A stretch of 64,000 nt of DNA from Symbiodinium microadriaticum (GCA_001939145.1 LSRX01000666.1:195006-259005), one strand, 5' to 3'; numbered from the stretch's first letter, positions 48,701-59,796 are shown. Numbers and translations: made by a program. The notes: a model not told the origin generated them from the letters alone.

Positions 48701-51349
48701 GCTCGCCGATCACGGGTTGGCCGTCCCACCCAAAATTTGGAGAGGCAGTTCTCAGCATTCTCCACCAGAACATAAGAAGTGGAATCAAAAACATCGGAGT
48801 CGTGAGTATCCTGATAGATGATAGCAAGCGCTTCCCAGTTCCGAATCACGCTTTTCAAGAGGGTGGGATTTGAGCTAACTGAACTATCATGAGAGAATCT
48901 CGCACTCGGAAGGCAGAGGGCCCTGCCTTGGATCATTCAAGCAGGAATTTCGGCATGTCGTCAATGTAGTCGCTTGAACAAGCAGTAGACCAACGCACCT
49001 TAGCCGCTGGCCCTCGCCGTGTTCTTAAGCCAAAGCAACACAAAGTCTGGTGGCTCTCAGGTTGTCTTGGAAGCCAACTGTCCTGGCCAACCATGCTCCA
49101 TATCTCGGAGAACCTTCGACGACATGACATCTTCTATGCTAAACACCGACACAATGAAAAAAACAACACCAGCCTTGGATTGCCAGCACATAGACAGCTT
49201 TCCATGCTTTACCTTTGCAAAGCAAGAATGCAGTACTTCTACGCAGTTCATCTCATCTCGGGCCGAGGAGGGAAAAGCATGAAGTGCAGCAGGCTTTTAA
49301 GTAGCCAAGCTGTGACTTTGGGCTGAGTGCAGACACACGAGATCCATTTACAGTGACTGTTGTGCTAGTGCCCCTCGTGTCATGAACACAATGTGTTCGA
49401 CCAGAGCCATATAAAGCCTTGAGCGCAAGAATCTTGCAGACGTGGCTAGGTGCTTGGCTCCACCTGCCCAGGCACCGACAAAACACTAAGGATAAGGCCG
49501 ACCATGCGGCAAGCGATGCAGGCTGGTGGCCAGTGGGCCATGCCTCAAGAGAACACTCCAAGAGAACAAAGCAGTCTGCCGCAGTCTGCCGCGAGCCTCA
49601 TTGCTCTCCTCACGTGAAGAGATGCTGCTGTCGTCCATACTATACACTGTACAGCGGTGAAGCAATGTCCTCTTGCGTCTGTGCCGGCCAATCGGGTCCA
49701 GGTACATTACGAGGATCACCCGCAAGTCGAAGATCCGCTGCATCACCTAAAGCACTGGTTCGGGGCATGTTGTCGAGTCGAAGTAAGGACCTCCAGCACA
49801 TCGTTAGATCCCTGAAGCAAGCAATTAAGCTGAGCACTCTGCATCTTGGACACGCCGGCGACCTCCTCTGCAGTTCTGAACTTCACCTGCCACACAACTT
49901 CGGCTCCGGCCACTTCAACGGCACTGCCCATGGACGTTGCATGACATGGCCTGGGCTTCTTTCCGCAGGCTTTCAGCGTCTTGGCTGAAACTGGGCAGGC
50001 GCGAATGCGCTGGTGCAAACTGAAGTCGTCGAACGCGATGTGCTCCCGAGTTCTCAAGGTCAACTTCGAACGAGCCATCCTTTGTCCTTGGAAGGAAACA
50101 GCGACGAAGCTCACCAAAAGATTTCTGCAGACAGCATGAGATGAGCACCGAATATCATTTCTATGCACCTCTATGCACCGCAAGGAAAACAAACATAGCA
50201 ATCCATTCTTGATTCTTGCATTCTAGATTCTAGTTCTCGTGGTGTCACATCCCCTGAACACGGCCGTGAGTACCCCACTGAGTCCCAGTCTCAATGAGCC
50301 GAGGCAGAAGCAGCAGTTGCAGGACTCTTCGCAAGAGGCTTCCCGGCACCATGAGGACACCGACTCATTCTACATGCTCTCTCTGATCCTCACTCCCTGG
50401 GGCAGACTCAATCTTGAGATGCTGCATGGCTGCCAGTCAACTGGGATCTGGAAAGCAAAATGCTACAAAAGCAGATGACATCAGTCATGTCCTGGAAAGC
50501 GTCAGTGCCCATGGCACCAGTTGGAACTTGGCCAGAGAAGATGACCATGGGGACACCATCTGTCAGAGCATCCTCGCAAGGCGTGGGTGTCAAAACATTC
50601 AAGAGACCGGCCGATGTTATTCAACTTGAGCGTGCTGCCGCATAGACTCCCAGACATGTTTACATGATTTGGTCACCCCATGCAACATGAACTTGGTGCG
50701 CATGCTCAGAACACAACCCTTCTGCTCAATCCCCGCATTCCTTCCGTGCGTCGAGCCGCTCGTTCCCCTTTCTCCCGGTTTGTTGATCGGATCTTTGCCC
50801 CACATGGCTATCTTCATTCAAATGCTTCTCCCCCATATTACATGCCCTTCGCCTGCATGGGAGTCACGAGGTTAGTCAACCCAGGGCCGCTGGTCACAAT
50901 GGCCTCAGATGAGGCAAGGAAGAACTCTGAGGGCTGTGTACAATTGCCTGAGGCCTGCGCCACTCCGAACTTGCCTGTGGACTTCGCATACGCCGCTGCT
51001 GAGTGACCAGAGCACCTCCCAGACTGCGGGCGAAACTCAACAGATGTCGGGCACGGCAAGTGGCGCGACAAGGCTCGGGCTGCTCGTGAGAGGATGTGAT
51101 CCACTGGATGTTCTTGCCATGAAATGCGTCAATCAAAGGCAGAACTGCACCTGGACACATCGAATCCCGCTATGTCCGCCTGCTCTCGTGGCTTGAGACA
51201 GCACCTCCACTGTAACCAAACACGGTGTCCACACCGTGCTCCACGAGCATGTTGAAAATCACCTGAGGCATCCGAATGGAAACGCACCATAGAAAAGGGA
51301 GGCATCTTGTGTGCAAACAGCATGCGCAGGCCTCTCCGCCAGTCATCTC
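31173..51349 (-). CDS. ilvB: acetolactate (acetohydroxyacid) synthase, catalytic subunit, multi-exon
   Basis: ThDP enzyme (EC 2.2.1.6) condensing two pyruvates, or pyruvate with 2-oxobutyrate, the first common step to valine, leucine and isoleucine; plastidial in plants and algae. Exons from 5': 51332-51349, 51205-51262 (GVDTVFGYSGG), about 51080-51150 (SSHEQ, catalytic Glu), 50961-50998, 50853-50903 (TSGPGLTNLVTP), 50492-50572 (GQVPTGAMGTDAFQ), 39068-39118 (EITRSCTKWN), 38967-39008, 36954-37181 (SSGRPGPCHIDLPKD), 36673-36724 (RPILYVGQG), 36554-36621 (KANIPVTTT), 36419-36483 (LSMHMLGMHG), 36291-36343 (YANFAIQNADCIIAVG), 36164-36216 (SRFDDRTTG), 35574-35645 (GGIIHINID), 35257-35314, 35013-35078, 34825-34946 (TGVGNHQM), 34682-34760 (RPRSFITSGSLGVMGAGLP), 32994-33079 (IDGDGSFGM), 31970-32011 (KMAVMNDD), 31852-31909 (QQMVWVWQRLFF), 31752-31790, 31521-about 31616, 31299-31337 (MVAPGK), 31173-31250 (ALDEMILL, stop). 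Total about 590 codons, normal for the mature enzyme. Phase agrees at nearly every junction; the exceptions are 51080/50998 and a probable missing exon between 35257 and 35078. The transit-peptide exons upstream were not identified. GYSGG replaces the usual GYPGG. Confidence 0.95.
31251..31298 (-). other. 48-nt terminal AHAS intron with direct-repeat edges
   Basis: The last intron runs from GCTTTGAGAG to TATCAG. The donor context AAG|GCTTTG and the acceptor context CAG|GCTTTG share AGGCTTTG, so splicing leaves one copy. This is the pattern expected if an intron inserted with an 8-bp target duplication. Confidence 0.8.
33350..33680 (+). repeat. dispersed GC-rich repeat, copy 2
   Basis: Shares ordered words with 24240-24540: GCATCATGAGCATC, GGCAAGCATCACGAGCATC, ATCGGGG, CGTTTCTCC, CCCAAAAAAGG and finally GAGCTTTCGTGAC. 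It lies within a 1.6-kb AHAS intron (33080-34681), in the antisense orientation to that gene. Confidence 0.65.
37959..38403. repeat. compound trinucleotide and heptanucleotide microsatellite
   Basis: Successive blocks of AGTAGC, GTCGTC, TAG, AAGTAGT, GTAAGTC, TAG and finally AGG repeats. Lies in an AHAS intron (37182-38966). The long open frames over it are repeat artefacts. Confidence 0.95.
38500..38500. other. single-N contig join with unmerged overlap
   Basis: The sequence ending at 38499 (from about 38397, AGGAGCAGCATGCACGAAAA...CAAAAGATG) is repeated at about 38585-38688 after the GTAGGA array. A single N separates them. This is the signature of two overlapping contig ends placed end to end. 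Confidence 0.85.
38501..38589. repeat. (GTAGGA)n hexanucleotide array
   Basis: About 14 perfect GGAGTA hexamers. It is the variable-length partner of the AGG/TAG arrays left of the N, so true array length at this locus is uncertain. Confidence 0.95.
39738..39784. repeat. (GA)n microsatellite
   Basis: Nearly pure GA dinucleotide run with one T interruption, inside the large AHAS intron. Confidence 0.97.
40129..40345 (+). mobile_element. tRNA-derived SINE insertion with 15-bp target-site duplication
   Basis: A 187-bp segment (40144-40330) is flanked by perfect copies of TCATGCTTTCTGTGA at 40129-40143 and 40331-40345. The segment starts with a tRNA-like head. The A-box TGGTGCAGGGG (40155-40165) fits TRGYNNANNNG exactly. 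The B-box GGCTCGAACCC (40197-40207) differs from GGTTCRANYCC at one base. GGCGCCG near the 5' end can pair with CGGCGCT after the B-box, as in an acceptor stem. The rest is a GC-rich body without an A-tail. RNA polymerase III transcription and LINE-dependent retroposition are inferred from these features. It sits in the large AHAS intron. Confidence 0.8.
40234..41548. repeat. first copy of artificially duplicated 1315-bp contig end
   Basis: Identical by eye to 41550-42864, offset exactly 1316 bp, including the CCTT, CA and TA microsatellites. The single N at 41549 divides the copies, so this is most likely one locus assembled twice. Open frames in it are not conserved and it is intronic. Confidence 0.9.
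41549..41549. other. single-N contig join
   Basis: Left contig ends TATACTTCTACTC; the right contig begins GCCCCTACCCCGGG, which already exists at 40234. The second copy continues past CTTCTACTC into unique sequence, as expected for overlapping contigs. Confidence 0.9.
41550..42864. repeat. second copy of duplicated 1315-bp contig end
   Basis: Matches 40234-41548. It lacks the SINE head and 5' target duplication because it begins inside the SINE body, supporting a truncated contig rather than a biological duplication. Confidence 0.9.
42990..43010. other. short perfect inverted repeat
   Basis: GGCTCTA and TAGAGCC separated by three bases form a 7-bp hairpin. Function unknown. Confidence 0.5.
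43011..50491. other. remainder of the large AHAS intron, no identified gene
   Basis: Minus-strand open frames such as 48195-48683 (162 codons), 48658-48936 and 47416-47928 have reasonable composition, and 44129-44323 contains GIPEIIEQLLRNLL, but none carries a motif I can assign. A nested gene on the minus strand is possible. Plus-strand frames show nothing recognisable. Confidence 0.4.
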
Positions 51350-53679
51350 CTGAAGCGGGGCGACCTTCGCAGTCTCAGTCCCACACATGGCAGGTTCGCC
51401 AAACAGCCCAGACAGCTTCTTCACCCAGATGTGCCTTGGAACTATGCCATCTGACATCCTGCAACCTGCCAGGGGACATTTCCCTGAAACCTCAAATCCG
51501 AACCGGGCCGCAGAGTGGGGCTTCTTATCTCACCTTTCATGTTATTTAGCGAGCTGACAATGTCGGGCATACGCCTTACCACAGTTCAAGGCGAAAGGCA
51601 AACCACTGCTGGTTACAAGAGTGTAAGGTCTCAGATGCAAGAGCATGCTGTGGGGACCTATGCGCTCTTAACGTTGTACCCAAGGCTAGCAAAGCAAATG
51701 GCGACGTCGTGTTGCCTCTTTCAATTTCTGATCCAGTGCTATACTTTGCTGTCGGGACCAAGATAATCAAATGACCAGAACGTCAAGTCGAAACTGGTAG
51801 TACGTGAGAATGTATTTTGCGCTTCGCACCATTCCAATGCCGTTGGGGCGAAGTGGAAATGTACACAGTTAACAACAAGAAAATGCATTATCATTCGAAC
51901 GGCAATGAACCACATGCTCCCCTCTACTGCTTGCAAGAAACCACCATTGTTCTTGTGCCATCCCCAACAACAATCCTTTCCAATCTACTGCGCAGCAACA
52001 TGCCTGGCAAGCGGTAATGCTGATGCTGGTGCCTCAGAGGTTCTGCACCAGCCGTGGTGAACTGCAAACATGCTGCACCAGGCGGATGTCGTGAAAAGCT
52101 ATCGAAGTTTGTCAACCATTCATCAACCTTCATAAACGTTCGGTCGCTTGAACCCCCATTTGTCATTGAAACTGAAGTCCCAACACCGATACAAGCTCCA
52201 TACGAAAGATCTCGGAGCTCTTCGACCAAGGTGTCTCAGCACCTTCTCATCAAAGTCAGGAGAAAGCAAAAGTTGCAGGCATCGAACCCACACCTGCTGC
52301 AGTCACCGTGCAATGCAGCTACCCAAAACCTGCCTCTCGATGGCGAGCTACAGCTTGAAGAGTGGACCGCATGCAGCGCAGGACAGGACGATTTGACCCT
52401 GCGGGCAGAACACAGCAACCACGAGTACAACATGGATCTATATAAAATCCATGTGTGTTTATGATCTGTGTATGTATTAGCACATGTATGTCTGTCATGT
52501 GTATGTGTATATATGTATGTAGATGTGTACATGTATATATATATATATACACACACACACACTTCAAGGATATAGGCTGCCTCGGCGCACACCGGTACCT
52601 CAAGGCAGCACCCCTGGAGCGAAACGATCTGCCCCGAGAGCACAACCAGTCGTCAGTACATGCATGGACTCTTCAGTTGCGAATTGCCATAAGAACTCGC
52701 TGGGGCACGCGAAGCGCCAAATCAATTGCCAAGCCACCCTTCCCACCTAGTGTTCTGCAACACTCTGCTCTAACTATTTCAGAGCCGGACACAGCGGCAT
52801 GTTTCCATTTTGGTTCAACAGAAGCTTCTGTGAAGAGCATACGCAAGCTGAGCTGCAGAGACCCGTGACGAAGACTCCATGTGTACTGTTCGGATGCTGC
52901 TCAAGTCCGGGAACATCACGTGCAGCCACGCCTTCACCAGAAACAGCCTCGACGTAATGAAGCTGCTTATTACTTTCTTATTCGCGCAGGTCAGCCGGTT
53001 GCAAGTCACCTCGAGGCCCGATGCCAAATGGAACTGGCCTGCTCAGTGTTTCCAGCTCATCAGGGCTATGGAATGGTGGTGTCGCGATTCAGCACATCGA
53101 TCAGAAACACCGAGGCAATGCAAAATCTGCAAAGGTCAAGCCCCTGGTTCGTCTTGAACCTCAGGCGGGGGCCTTCATCACGTTCACTCGAATTGGGTTA
53201 CGGGTTCGGCGTGTTTGCCCAACCGCATCGACGCCTGACTTGGATCAGCATGTCTGGCACCGAAGAGATCTGTCATGCGGCATTTATGGATACCTACCAT
53301 GAGCCGAAGAGACATGTCATGTGGCTCAGGGGATGGTCAAAGATGGCTCTACCACGACTATCTCTGGGAGCAGGCAATGCCAGACCACCGTCACGGCCCG
53401 ATGCTACGCAAACCTCTATTATCTTCGTGCATGGCACATCCATCCGTGACTGAACAACATCAAGACGTAGCATGGAGGAGATTTGGGGATGTGTCAGTGT
53501 TGTAACGTACATTGCACATGCTCGTCTCTGGATGGGCCGATAGGCTTGAAATCTGGTTCATTCATCAACCAGTCCAAATGGTGCGGAGAACCGCGGAAAC
53601 CTCGGCTGAACCTTGGATTTTCACTCGGCTGGACATGCCGGACCTTTCAAACGGACCGCTTCGTGTCATTTTGGATCTC

Positions 53680-56532
53680 CTCGCAACACCAGGTACCAGA
53701 ACAGGAAGCCACCCACGATCGCGATCAGCACGATGATGATCGCAATCTTTTGGCGCTTGCTCAGCAGCGCAGTCTTCCTTGTGACTGCCACCCTCATTGC
53801 CGCTCCTCCTGTGTAGACGGCGTTCTTGTCTGGAAACGCAAGGGATGCCTTCCAGGATTCCACCCACGCTGGGAGCCAAGCGTACTGGATAGCAGGCCCA
53901 TCATTTTGCGACATCTGGGCCGAGCTCACACGCAGGCTGCTCACGACTTTCAGACCGGACCTCCCACTGTTGAGAACATTTGCAGAGCACTCGCAACTAG
54001 AAAGCTATAGAGAGACCTTGGGGGCTTCAGAGAGAGAAAGACTCGCTTGGAGCAGCTGCTCTCGCGTGCAACCCGCTTCGTCGCACAGGGTCTCAAGACC
54101 GGAAGCAGGAAGTAACAAAACGGGAATCTGCACGCAAGGCCATCTGGGTTTCCCATGTTCGAGTTTGGGCTTGATGGCCTGATGGTGGGGTTCTGTACCT
54201 CGCATCGGAACAACGCGCATGCATGCACAAAAAAGCCACAAAAACTAGGCATTCATGGTCATGACCTCGGAGCTTAGGAAATAACGTCGCTGTGGCTAGT
54301 GCGAAGAAGATCACCATCATTGCGGCAGCGAGCTCACCATCATGGTTACATGATCGCGACATGCATGGCCGAGCATACCTGCAAAAATCCCTGCCGCATT
54401 GCCTATGCACCTTCATCAATATCTTCCGGTTATGCTTCTGCAGCAACCTGCATGAACCTACACCCTGTATCGAAAACTTAGAGCAGGTGTTTAAGCGGAA
54501 AAGCCGGAACTGCACTGATTGCTTCCGGGGCGCCTTACGTCTATCGAAGGATCCAACCACGCAGTGCACAACTGTGGCTTCTGTGATGGCAACTGGCAAA
54601 CAAACTTGAGGACGTGCATCTGCTGCACGGTGAAGTCACGGGTCTCCTTGCCCTTGTGATGATGGTCGTCGAAGCTGTAGGACTGGTCCACGTGCTCCCT
54701 CTCTTCGCGAGAAACCACCTCCGTGAAGCCTGGCCGGTGGTCCATGGCACCATTCCAAACATTCGTCTCCGCTTTTTCAACCTTCGTGCACAAGCCCTCG
54801 CAGCACTTGCTGCACTTGCATCGGCAGCAACAACGACACCTGCAGGGAAAACACGTCGCGACCGGGTCCTGCTACGAGTCTACAGTTTTCATGTTTTGCC
54901 CCCCGCACTTGCAGCATCGGAGCCAGTTGCAAAAACCCCACCGCCAGCCGCCACCGCCCCCAAAGCGGCTCCACAGCGTGGCCACATCCGCCATCTCAGC
55001 GCTGACACCAAAGATGTGAGTTTCCACTTCCAGCGGAATGCTCAAGTAGCGAACGCCACGTGTAGCCGTGTACGATCCTCTCGAAGAAAAAGTTCCTGCA
55101 GAAGCCATTATGCTTTTGGATTCCGCCGAAGTACTTTCCTCGACCCCCTGGAAGCGCGCCATGCTCTCTTGCATGACGAAGTGCAAGCGTTGCTTCTGTG
55201 AATCTCCGTACTGGCTCAAGATTAGCAGGCCTTTCCCAAAAGTGAAACCAATCGGTCCGTCCCACTGGGGCATGCCCTCGAAGGCCACACCTCAGCGGAC
55301 CCCAAAGCGTCTGCCGGGACAGCCTATGTCAGCCTATGTTTGCACAGGCTCATGAAAAACTTAGGCCTGGATGAAAGCTTTGTTGACCCGGGGACACTGG
55401 AGGCTTGCAACCTCCCTCTCACCGCTCTCGCCATCCAGCAAGGTCAGCTGCAACGACTTCCAAATACCTCGAAACAAGTCGAATGCGGAATGCAAAACCC
55501 AAAGCACACGAACTCCCTACGGCTCCCCCAAAGATGACGCAGACTTTGCAAAAACGCATGAATCGGCCTTCAGGATCCGCGACCTCGGTCAGCTTCTTGA
55601 GAACCTTCGCATCCACGCTCTGCACACGCTCGAGCCGCTCTTTGTCACCAAATGTCCTGAACACCCCAGTCATTCGACAGCCGCAAAAGCAACGCAGACC
55701 CTTGCTGCAAATCATCTCCCGGCTTCGTGCTATACAGTCCACCAGATAATCCCCTAAAATCGTTTCACATGTCTTCCGCTTGCTTTCGTCTTGTTCGCTG
55801 GTCTGGGATGGGCTGGGAGGCAGGTCCGCGAATGATCGCATACATACTCATCGAGATGAGGAGGAGACAATCTTCGCAATCATCATGATAACAGTTATCG
55901 TGTTAAGCACCAGGGTAGTATTACATAACAACCACGGTAGTAACGGCACCAATAATAGCAGCATCAATAAAGTTGCTTACGTAGGCCATTCTGGGGCCGG
56001 TTTCTCACTCGAGCAGGTCCGAGGCACATCCTACGGTTTGAATATGAGAACAAGATTGTGTGAGGCTTCCGGAATTCAGGATTCGTTTTTGGTTGGCCCT
56101 TGTAACTAACTAGCGGTCAAGGCTGCGGTCCGCTGGCCGAATCTTGCTTCCCATATAACAACAGCTCTCCCTTTTTTCTTAATTTTGGTCCGTACTTTTC
56201 CTAACACTTATGCAAACAGATACTGTAAATCAGAGCATTTGCAAATATTGTGAATCGATGCATTCTCAACTGCTACAATTACAAAGCTGCAAACACTGCG
56301 AACCACGCGATTGCTTCTCCGGGCAAAACGAACCGCAACAAGAATACAGCACAAGAGCTTGATTGTTCCAGCCTGGAGGCATAATACTCCAGGGGTCTTT
56401 GACTGCATCCTCCGGATCGTCCAAAGGCTTGATCTCGCCCGCATGCACCTCCACCTTCACTGTTGGGTCTTTGATCTCGATGTCTGATGTTTCACATGTG
56501 TCTGGATCAAATGTGTCTGGATCAAACGGCAT
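53680..56532 (-). CDS. unidentified intron-containing gene with membrane segments
   Basis: The first clear exon is 56359-56532: Met, then a tandem FDPDT duplication, acidic sequence with PLDDPEDAVKDPWSIMPPGW, and a CAA|GC donor in phase 0. Further likely exons follow. About 55560-55660 encodes KERLERVQSVDAK and LKKLTEVADPEGRFM. About 55140-55280 encodes IGFTFGKGLLILSQYG. About 54620-54790 encodes NVWNGAMDHRPGF and EEREHVDQSYSFDDHHH. About 54270-54340 encodes a hydrophobic segment, AAAMMVIFFALATATLF. About 53680-53900 encodes QYAWLPAWVESWK and, near its end, a transmembrane-like KIAIIIVLIAIVGGFLFWYL. Together they suggest a membrane protein with at least two helices. The gene lies upstream of AHAS on the same strand. 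Family unrecognised; exon linkage partly inferred. Confidence 0.45.
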
Positions 56533-56999
56533 GGCGAGAAAGAGCAACAGCCGCTGCGTTCGGGTCCCGTGACTGTGAGCACAAACGGCTCCAAAAACAT
56601 GAGTGACACCGTGACACGCACTTTGCAATCATAATGGCATCTTGCTAGTTGCAAACGGTAATTTTGGACAGGCTGGATGGAACGGCTGACGCCGCTGCAG
56701 TCATGAAAACACAACTGTGTGTCCTGGAAAGCAAAAAAGCATTTAGGACAATTCACGTGCTGCTGCAAGCTCTGGGTGATTCAGCCAATCGGAACTTAAG
56801 ACAAAGTGTCTAGGCAAGAAGTCAAAAATCAAACAAATAATTCGTTGGCGTGGGTGGTCGCCTTATAGCTGCAACCAACAGCGCTGGGCGCTGGGCTCAA
56901 AGAAGCTAGAAAGACGGCAAAAGGCTTGAAGTGCGGGGGAAGAGGGGTCCAAGGGACCGGTTTTCCAGTTTTGCGTGCATGCGGACGAGTGGATCCAGA

Positions 57000-58800
57000 G
57001 GGTTGAGGCAGCCATCACGTAGCTCCAACACCGGACCAAACAACACAGCTCTTGCTGCCAAGCTTGTGCAACTCTGAGCCGTACCTAGTTTCACAGTGTA
57101 CAGTCTTTATCGACTGTTGGAGCTCTGTCTGTCTGGTTGGTGTTTTTAAGAAGCCTCTGAAGCGTTTTCGTGTGGCATTCTCCTTCTTGTGTGTTGGGAT
57201 TCAGGCTTCTTGGTTGGAGGCATGCGGCTACAAGTGGGCGGCTGCTTCCCCACTTCGCGGCCTGCAGTTCGGGTTTGCTTCAACCTGACCGGGTTTGGGG
57301 GTCGAGTCAAACCCAATCCGGAAGTTTGCTTGAGCCTACGCAACAGAGATCGGGTGCCCAAACACCAACCGCTCCGGTTGGATTTGGGTTTCCCCAGTGG
57401 AGAAGCAAGCTCTTAGCAAAAATCTGGACAATTTCCGGAGCCAAAAGCCGACCTGGGCAAAGAGTTTCTGGTTCCCATGCTTCCACTTTCTCTTGTGTGC
57501 AGGTGCCCCGCAGCGCAAGCTCAGAGCACAGACACACACACACACACACAACGAACCTCCGGAATACTGAAAAGATTGGAACAAAGACAAACACGCACCA
57601 AAACCACTCAAACGGCAAGAATGAAACAATGAGACATGCTTGGTACAAGCACCAGAAATGACGCCAGAAGCTCTCTATTAGCTCAAAATTTACAGCAAGA
57701 GGAAACGAATTCAACCATAGCATTCTCGTTCCAATATGGCGCGCGAGCCCTCAGTACCAATTTGGGTTTGCGATCTGTGTTTTCTACAAGTAACAACAAG
57801 GGCGCATTACGTCCAGAGAAAATTTTTGAATTTTTCTCTGGTGTTGAAATGGGCAAAATTTCCTCCATAACACGGTCCGAAAGCAATTCTAAGAAGTCCA
57901 GGCAAGCAGGCTCTCTCAAGCCCCCTTTAGCAAGTTCCTTCCCTTGGAGCGTATCCCTGCGAAACTCCAAAGAGTTAATGGTCTTGGAGTGAGCAGCAGC
58001 TCAGCTTGAAAATCAAAAGACAAAAACAAAGAAGACTTCATGCCTTCAAACGAACAATTGTTGAGACATGATAAGTTCAAGAACATTGACAGATTGCTCT
58101 ATTGGGGTTTTTCGTGCCGGAAACTTGAAGCTGGAAAAAGGCCTGGCTGGCAAAAACAAAAAGCCGTTTTTGCGCAACTCTCCAACTGTTTTGATCCTGG
58201 TCCACACTGCAAAATTTTCGACTCTTGAACAGGTCTCCGACCTCCGAAGTCTCGACAACCAAAATTCGATGCCAAAAGAGCCAGGCCGCTCTCTGGTGCC
58301 ATCATTCTGCCTTTGGAGCTTCCAAATAAAACTTCTTGTTTTGGAACGTCTGAGCAAACCAAAGATTGCGCAGCTTTTTGCTTTTTGCTTGGATCCCCTT
58401 CGGGCTTTGCTTTGAGGCCGCTTCGAGCCCGCGTTGGCTTCACCAATCTGGTGCTCCTCACAAGAAGTCTCAGCAAGAACTTGTGTGTTCGCAATGCCTA
58501 GAAACTTCTCTTGACGTGCGTCTGGCTTCGAACTCGGCGCAAGTCCATGATGCTGCTGTTCTTCTCTTAGCCTTTTAATTCCTCTTTCAAGGACAGGACA
58601 TTACACTGCATGCCTGGTCCAAAACAAGAAAATGGTCTCGCAATGATAGTCAGCATGCATCGGAGCAACTGAGCAATTGGCGTGCTGCGATGTGATCTGT
58701 TTTTGCGACGACACAATGGTAAAATCGCTGTGCGCTTGCCGCCGGGATACCATTAGTGCTCTTTACATCCGCCGCCGGGCGGTCTGACCGAGATCGCTGT
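57000..58800. other. unannotated region
   Basis: No recognised family on either strand. A short (AC)n run is at 57531-57551. Open frames of up to 163 codons overlap in conflicting frames. Confidence 0.5.
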
Positions 58801-58819
58801 GCTGAAAGGCTGAAAGGCT

Positions 58820-58953
58820 GCTTCTACTTTTACTTCTACTTCTACTTCTACTTCAACTTCAACTTCAACTTCTACTTCTCACTTCAACTTCAACTTCCAC
58901 TTCCACTTCCACTTCCACTTCCACTCCCACTCCTACTCCCACCCCCACCCCCA
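58820..58953. repeat. CTTCTA/CTTCAA/CTTCCA hexamer array left of the gap
   Basis: Graded hexamer variants change from TACTTC through AACTTC to CCACTT and then to CCCACC up to the gap edge. Confidence 0.95.
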
Positions 58954-59796
58954 NNNNNNNNNNNNNNNNNNNNNNNNNNNNNNNNNNNNNNNNNNNNNNN
59001 NNNNNNNNNNNNNNNNNNNNNNNNNNNNNNNNNNNNNNNNNNNNNNNNNNNNNNNNNNNNNNNNNNNNNNNNNNNNNNNNNNNNNNNNNNNNNNNNNNNN
59101 NNNNNNNNNNNNNNNNNNNNNNNNNNNNNNNNNNNNNNNNNNNNNNNNNNNNNNNNNNNNNNNNNNNNNNNNNNNNNNNNNNNNNNNNNNNNNNNNNNNN
59201 NNNNNNNNNNNNNNNNNNNNNNNNNNNNNNNNNNNNNNNNNNNNNNNNNNNNNNNNNNNNNNNNNNNNNNNNNNNNNNNNNNNNNNNNNNNNNNNNNNNN
59301 NNNNNNNNNNNNNNNNNNNNNNNNNNNNNNNNNNNNNNNNNNNNNNNNNNNNNNNNNNNNNNNNNNNNNNNNNNNNNNNNNNNNNNNNNNNNNNNNNNNN
59401 NNNNNNNNNNNNNNNNNNNNNNNNNNNNNNNNNNNNNNNNNNNNNNNNNNNNNNNNNNNNNNNNNNNNNNNNNNNNNNNNNNNNNNNNNNNNNNNNNNNN
59501 NNNNNNNNNNNNNNNNNNNNNNNNNNNNNNNNNNNNNNNNNNNNNNNNNNNNNNNNNNNNNNNNNNNNNNNNNNNNNNNNNNNNNNNNNNNNNNNNNNNN
59601 NNNNNNNNNNNNNNNNNNNNNNNNNNNNNNNNNNNNNNNNNNNNNNNNNNNNNNNNNNNNNNNNNNNNNNNNNNNNNNNNNNNNNNNNNNNNNNNNNNNN
59701 NNNNNNNNNNNNNNNNNNNNNNNNNNNNNNNNNNNNNNNNNNNNNNNNNNNNNNNNNNNNNNNNNNNNNNNNNNNNNNNNNNNNNNNNNNNNNNNN
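58954..59796. other. assembly gap of 843 N
   Basis: Continuous N run within the hexamer microsatellite; its true length is unknown. The long open frames crossing it are meaningless. Confidence 0.99.

Noticed and set aside
52805..52818. CCATTTTGGTTCAA resembling the dinoflagellate spliced leader (CCATTTTGGCTCAAG)
   Set aside because: One mismatch within a 14-base core and no match on either side (TTT for TAG before it, CAG after); too short to call a spliced-leader relic.
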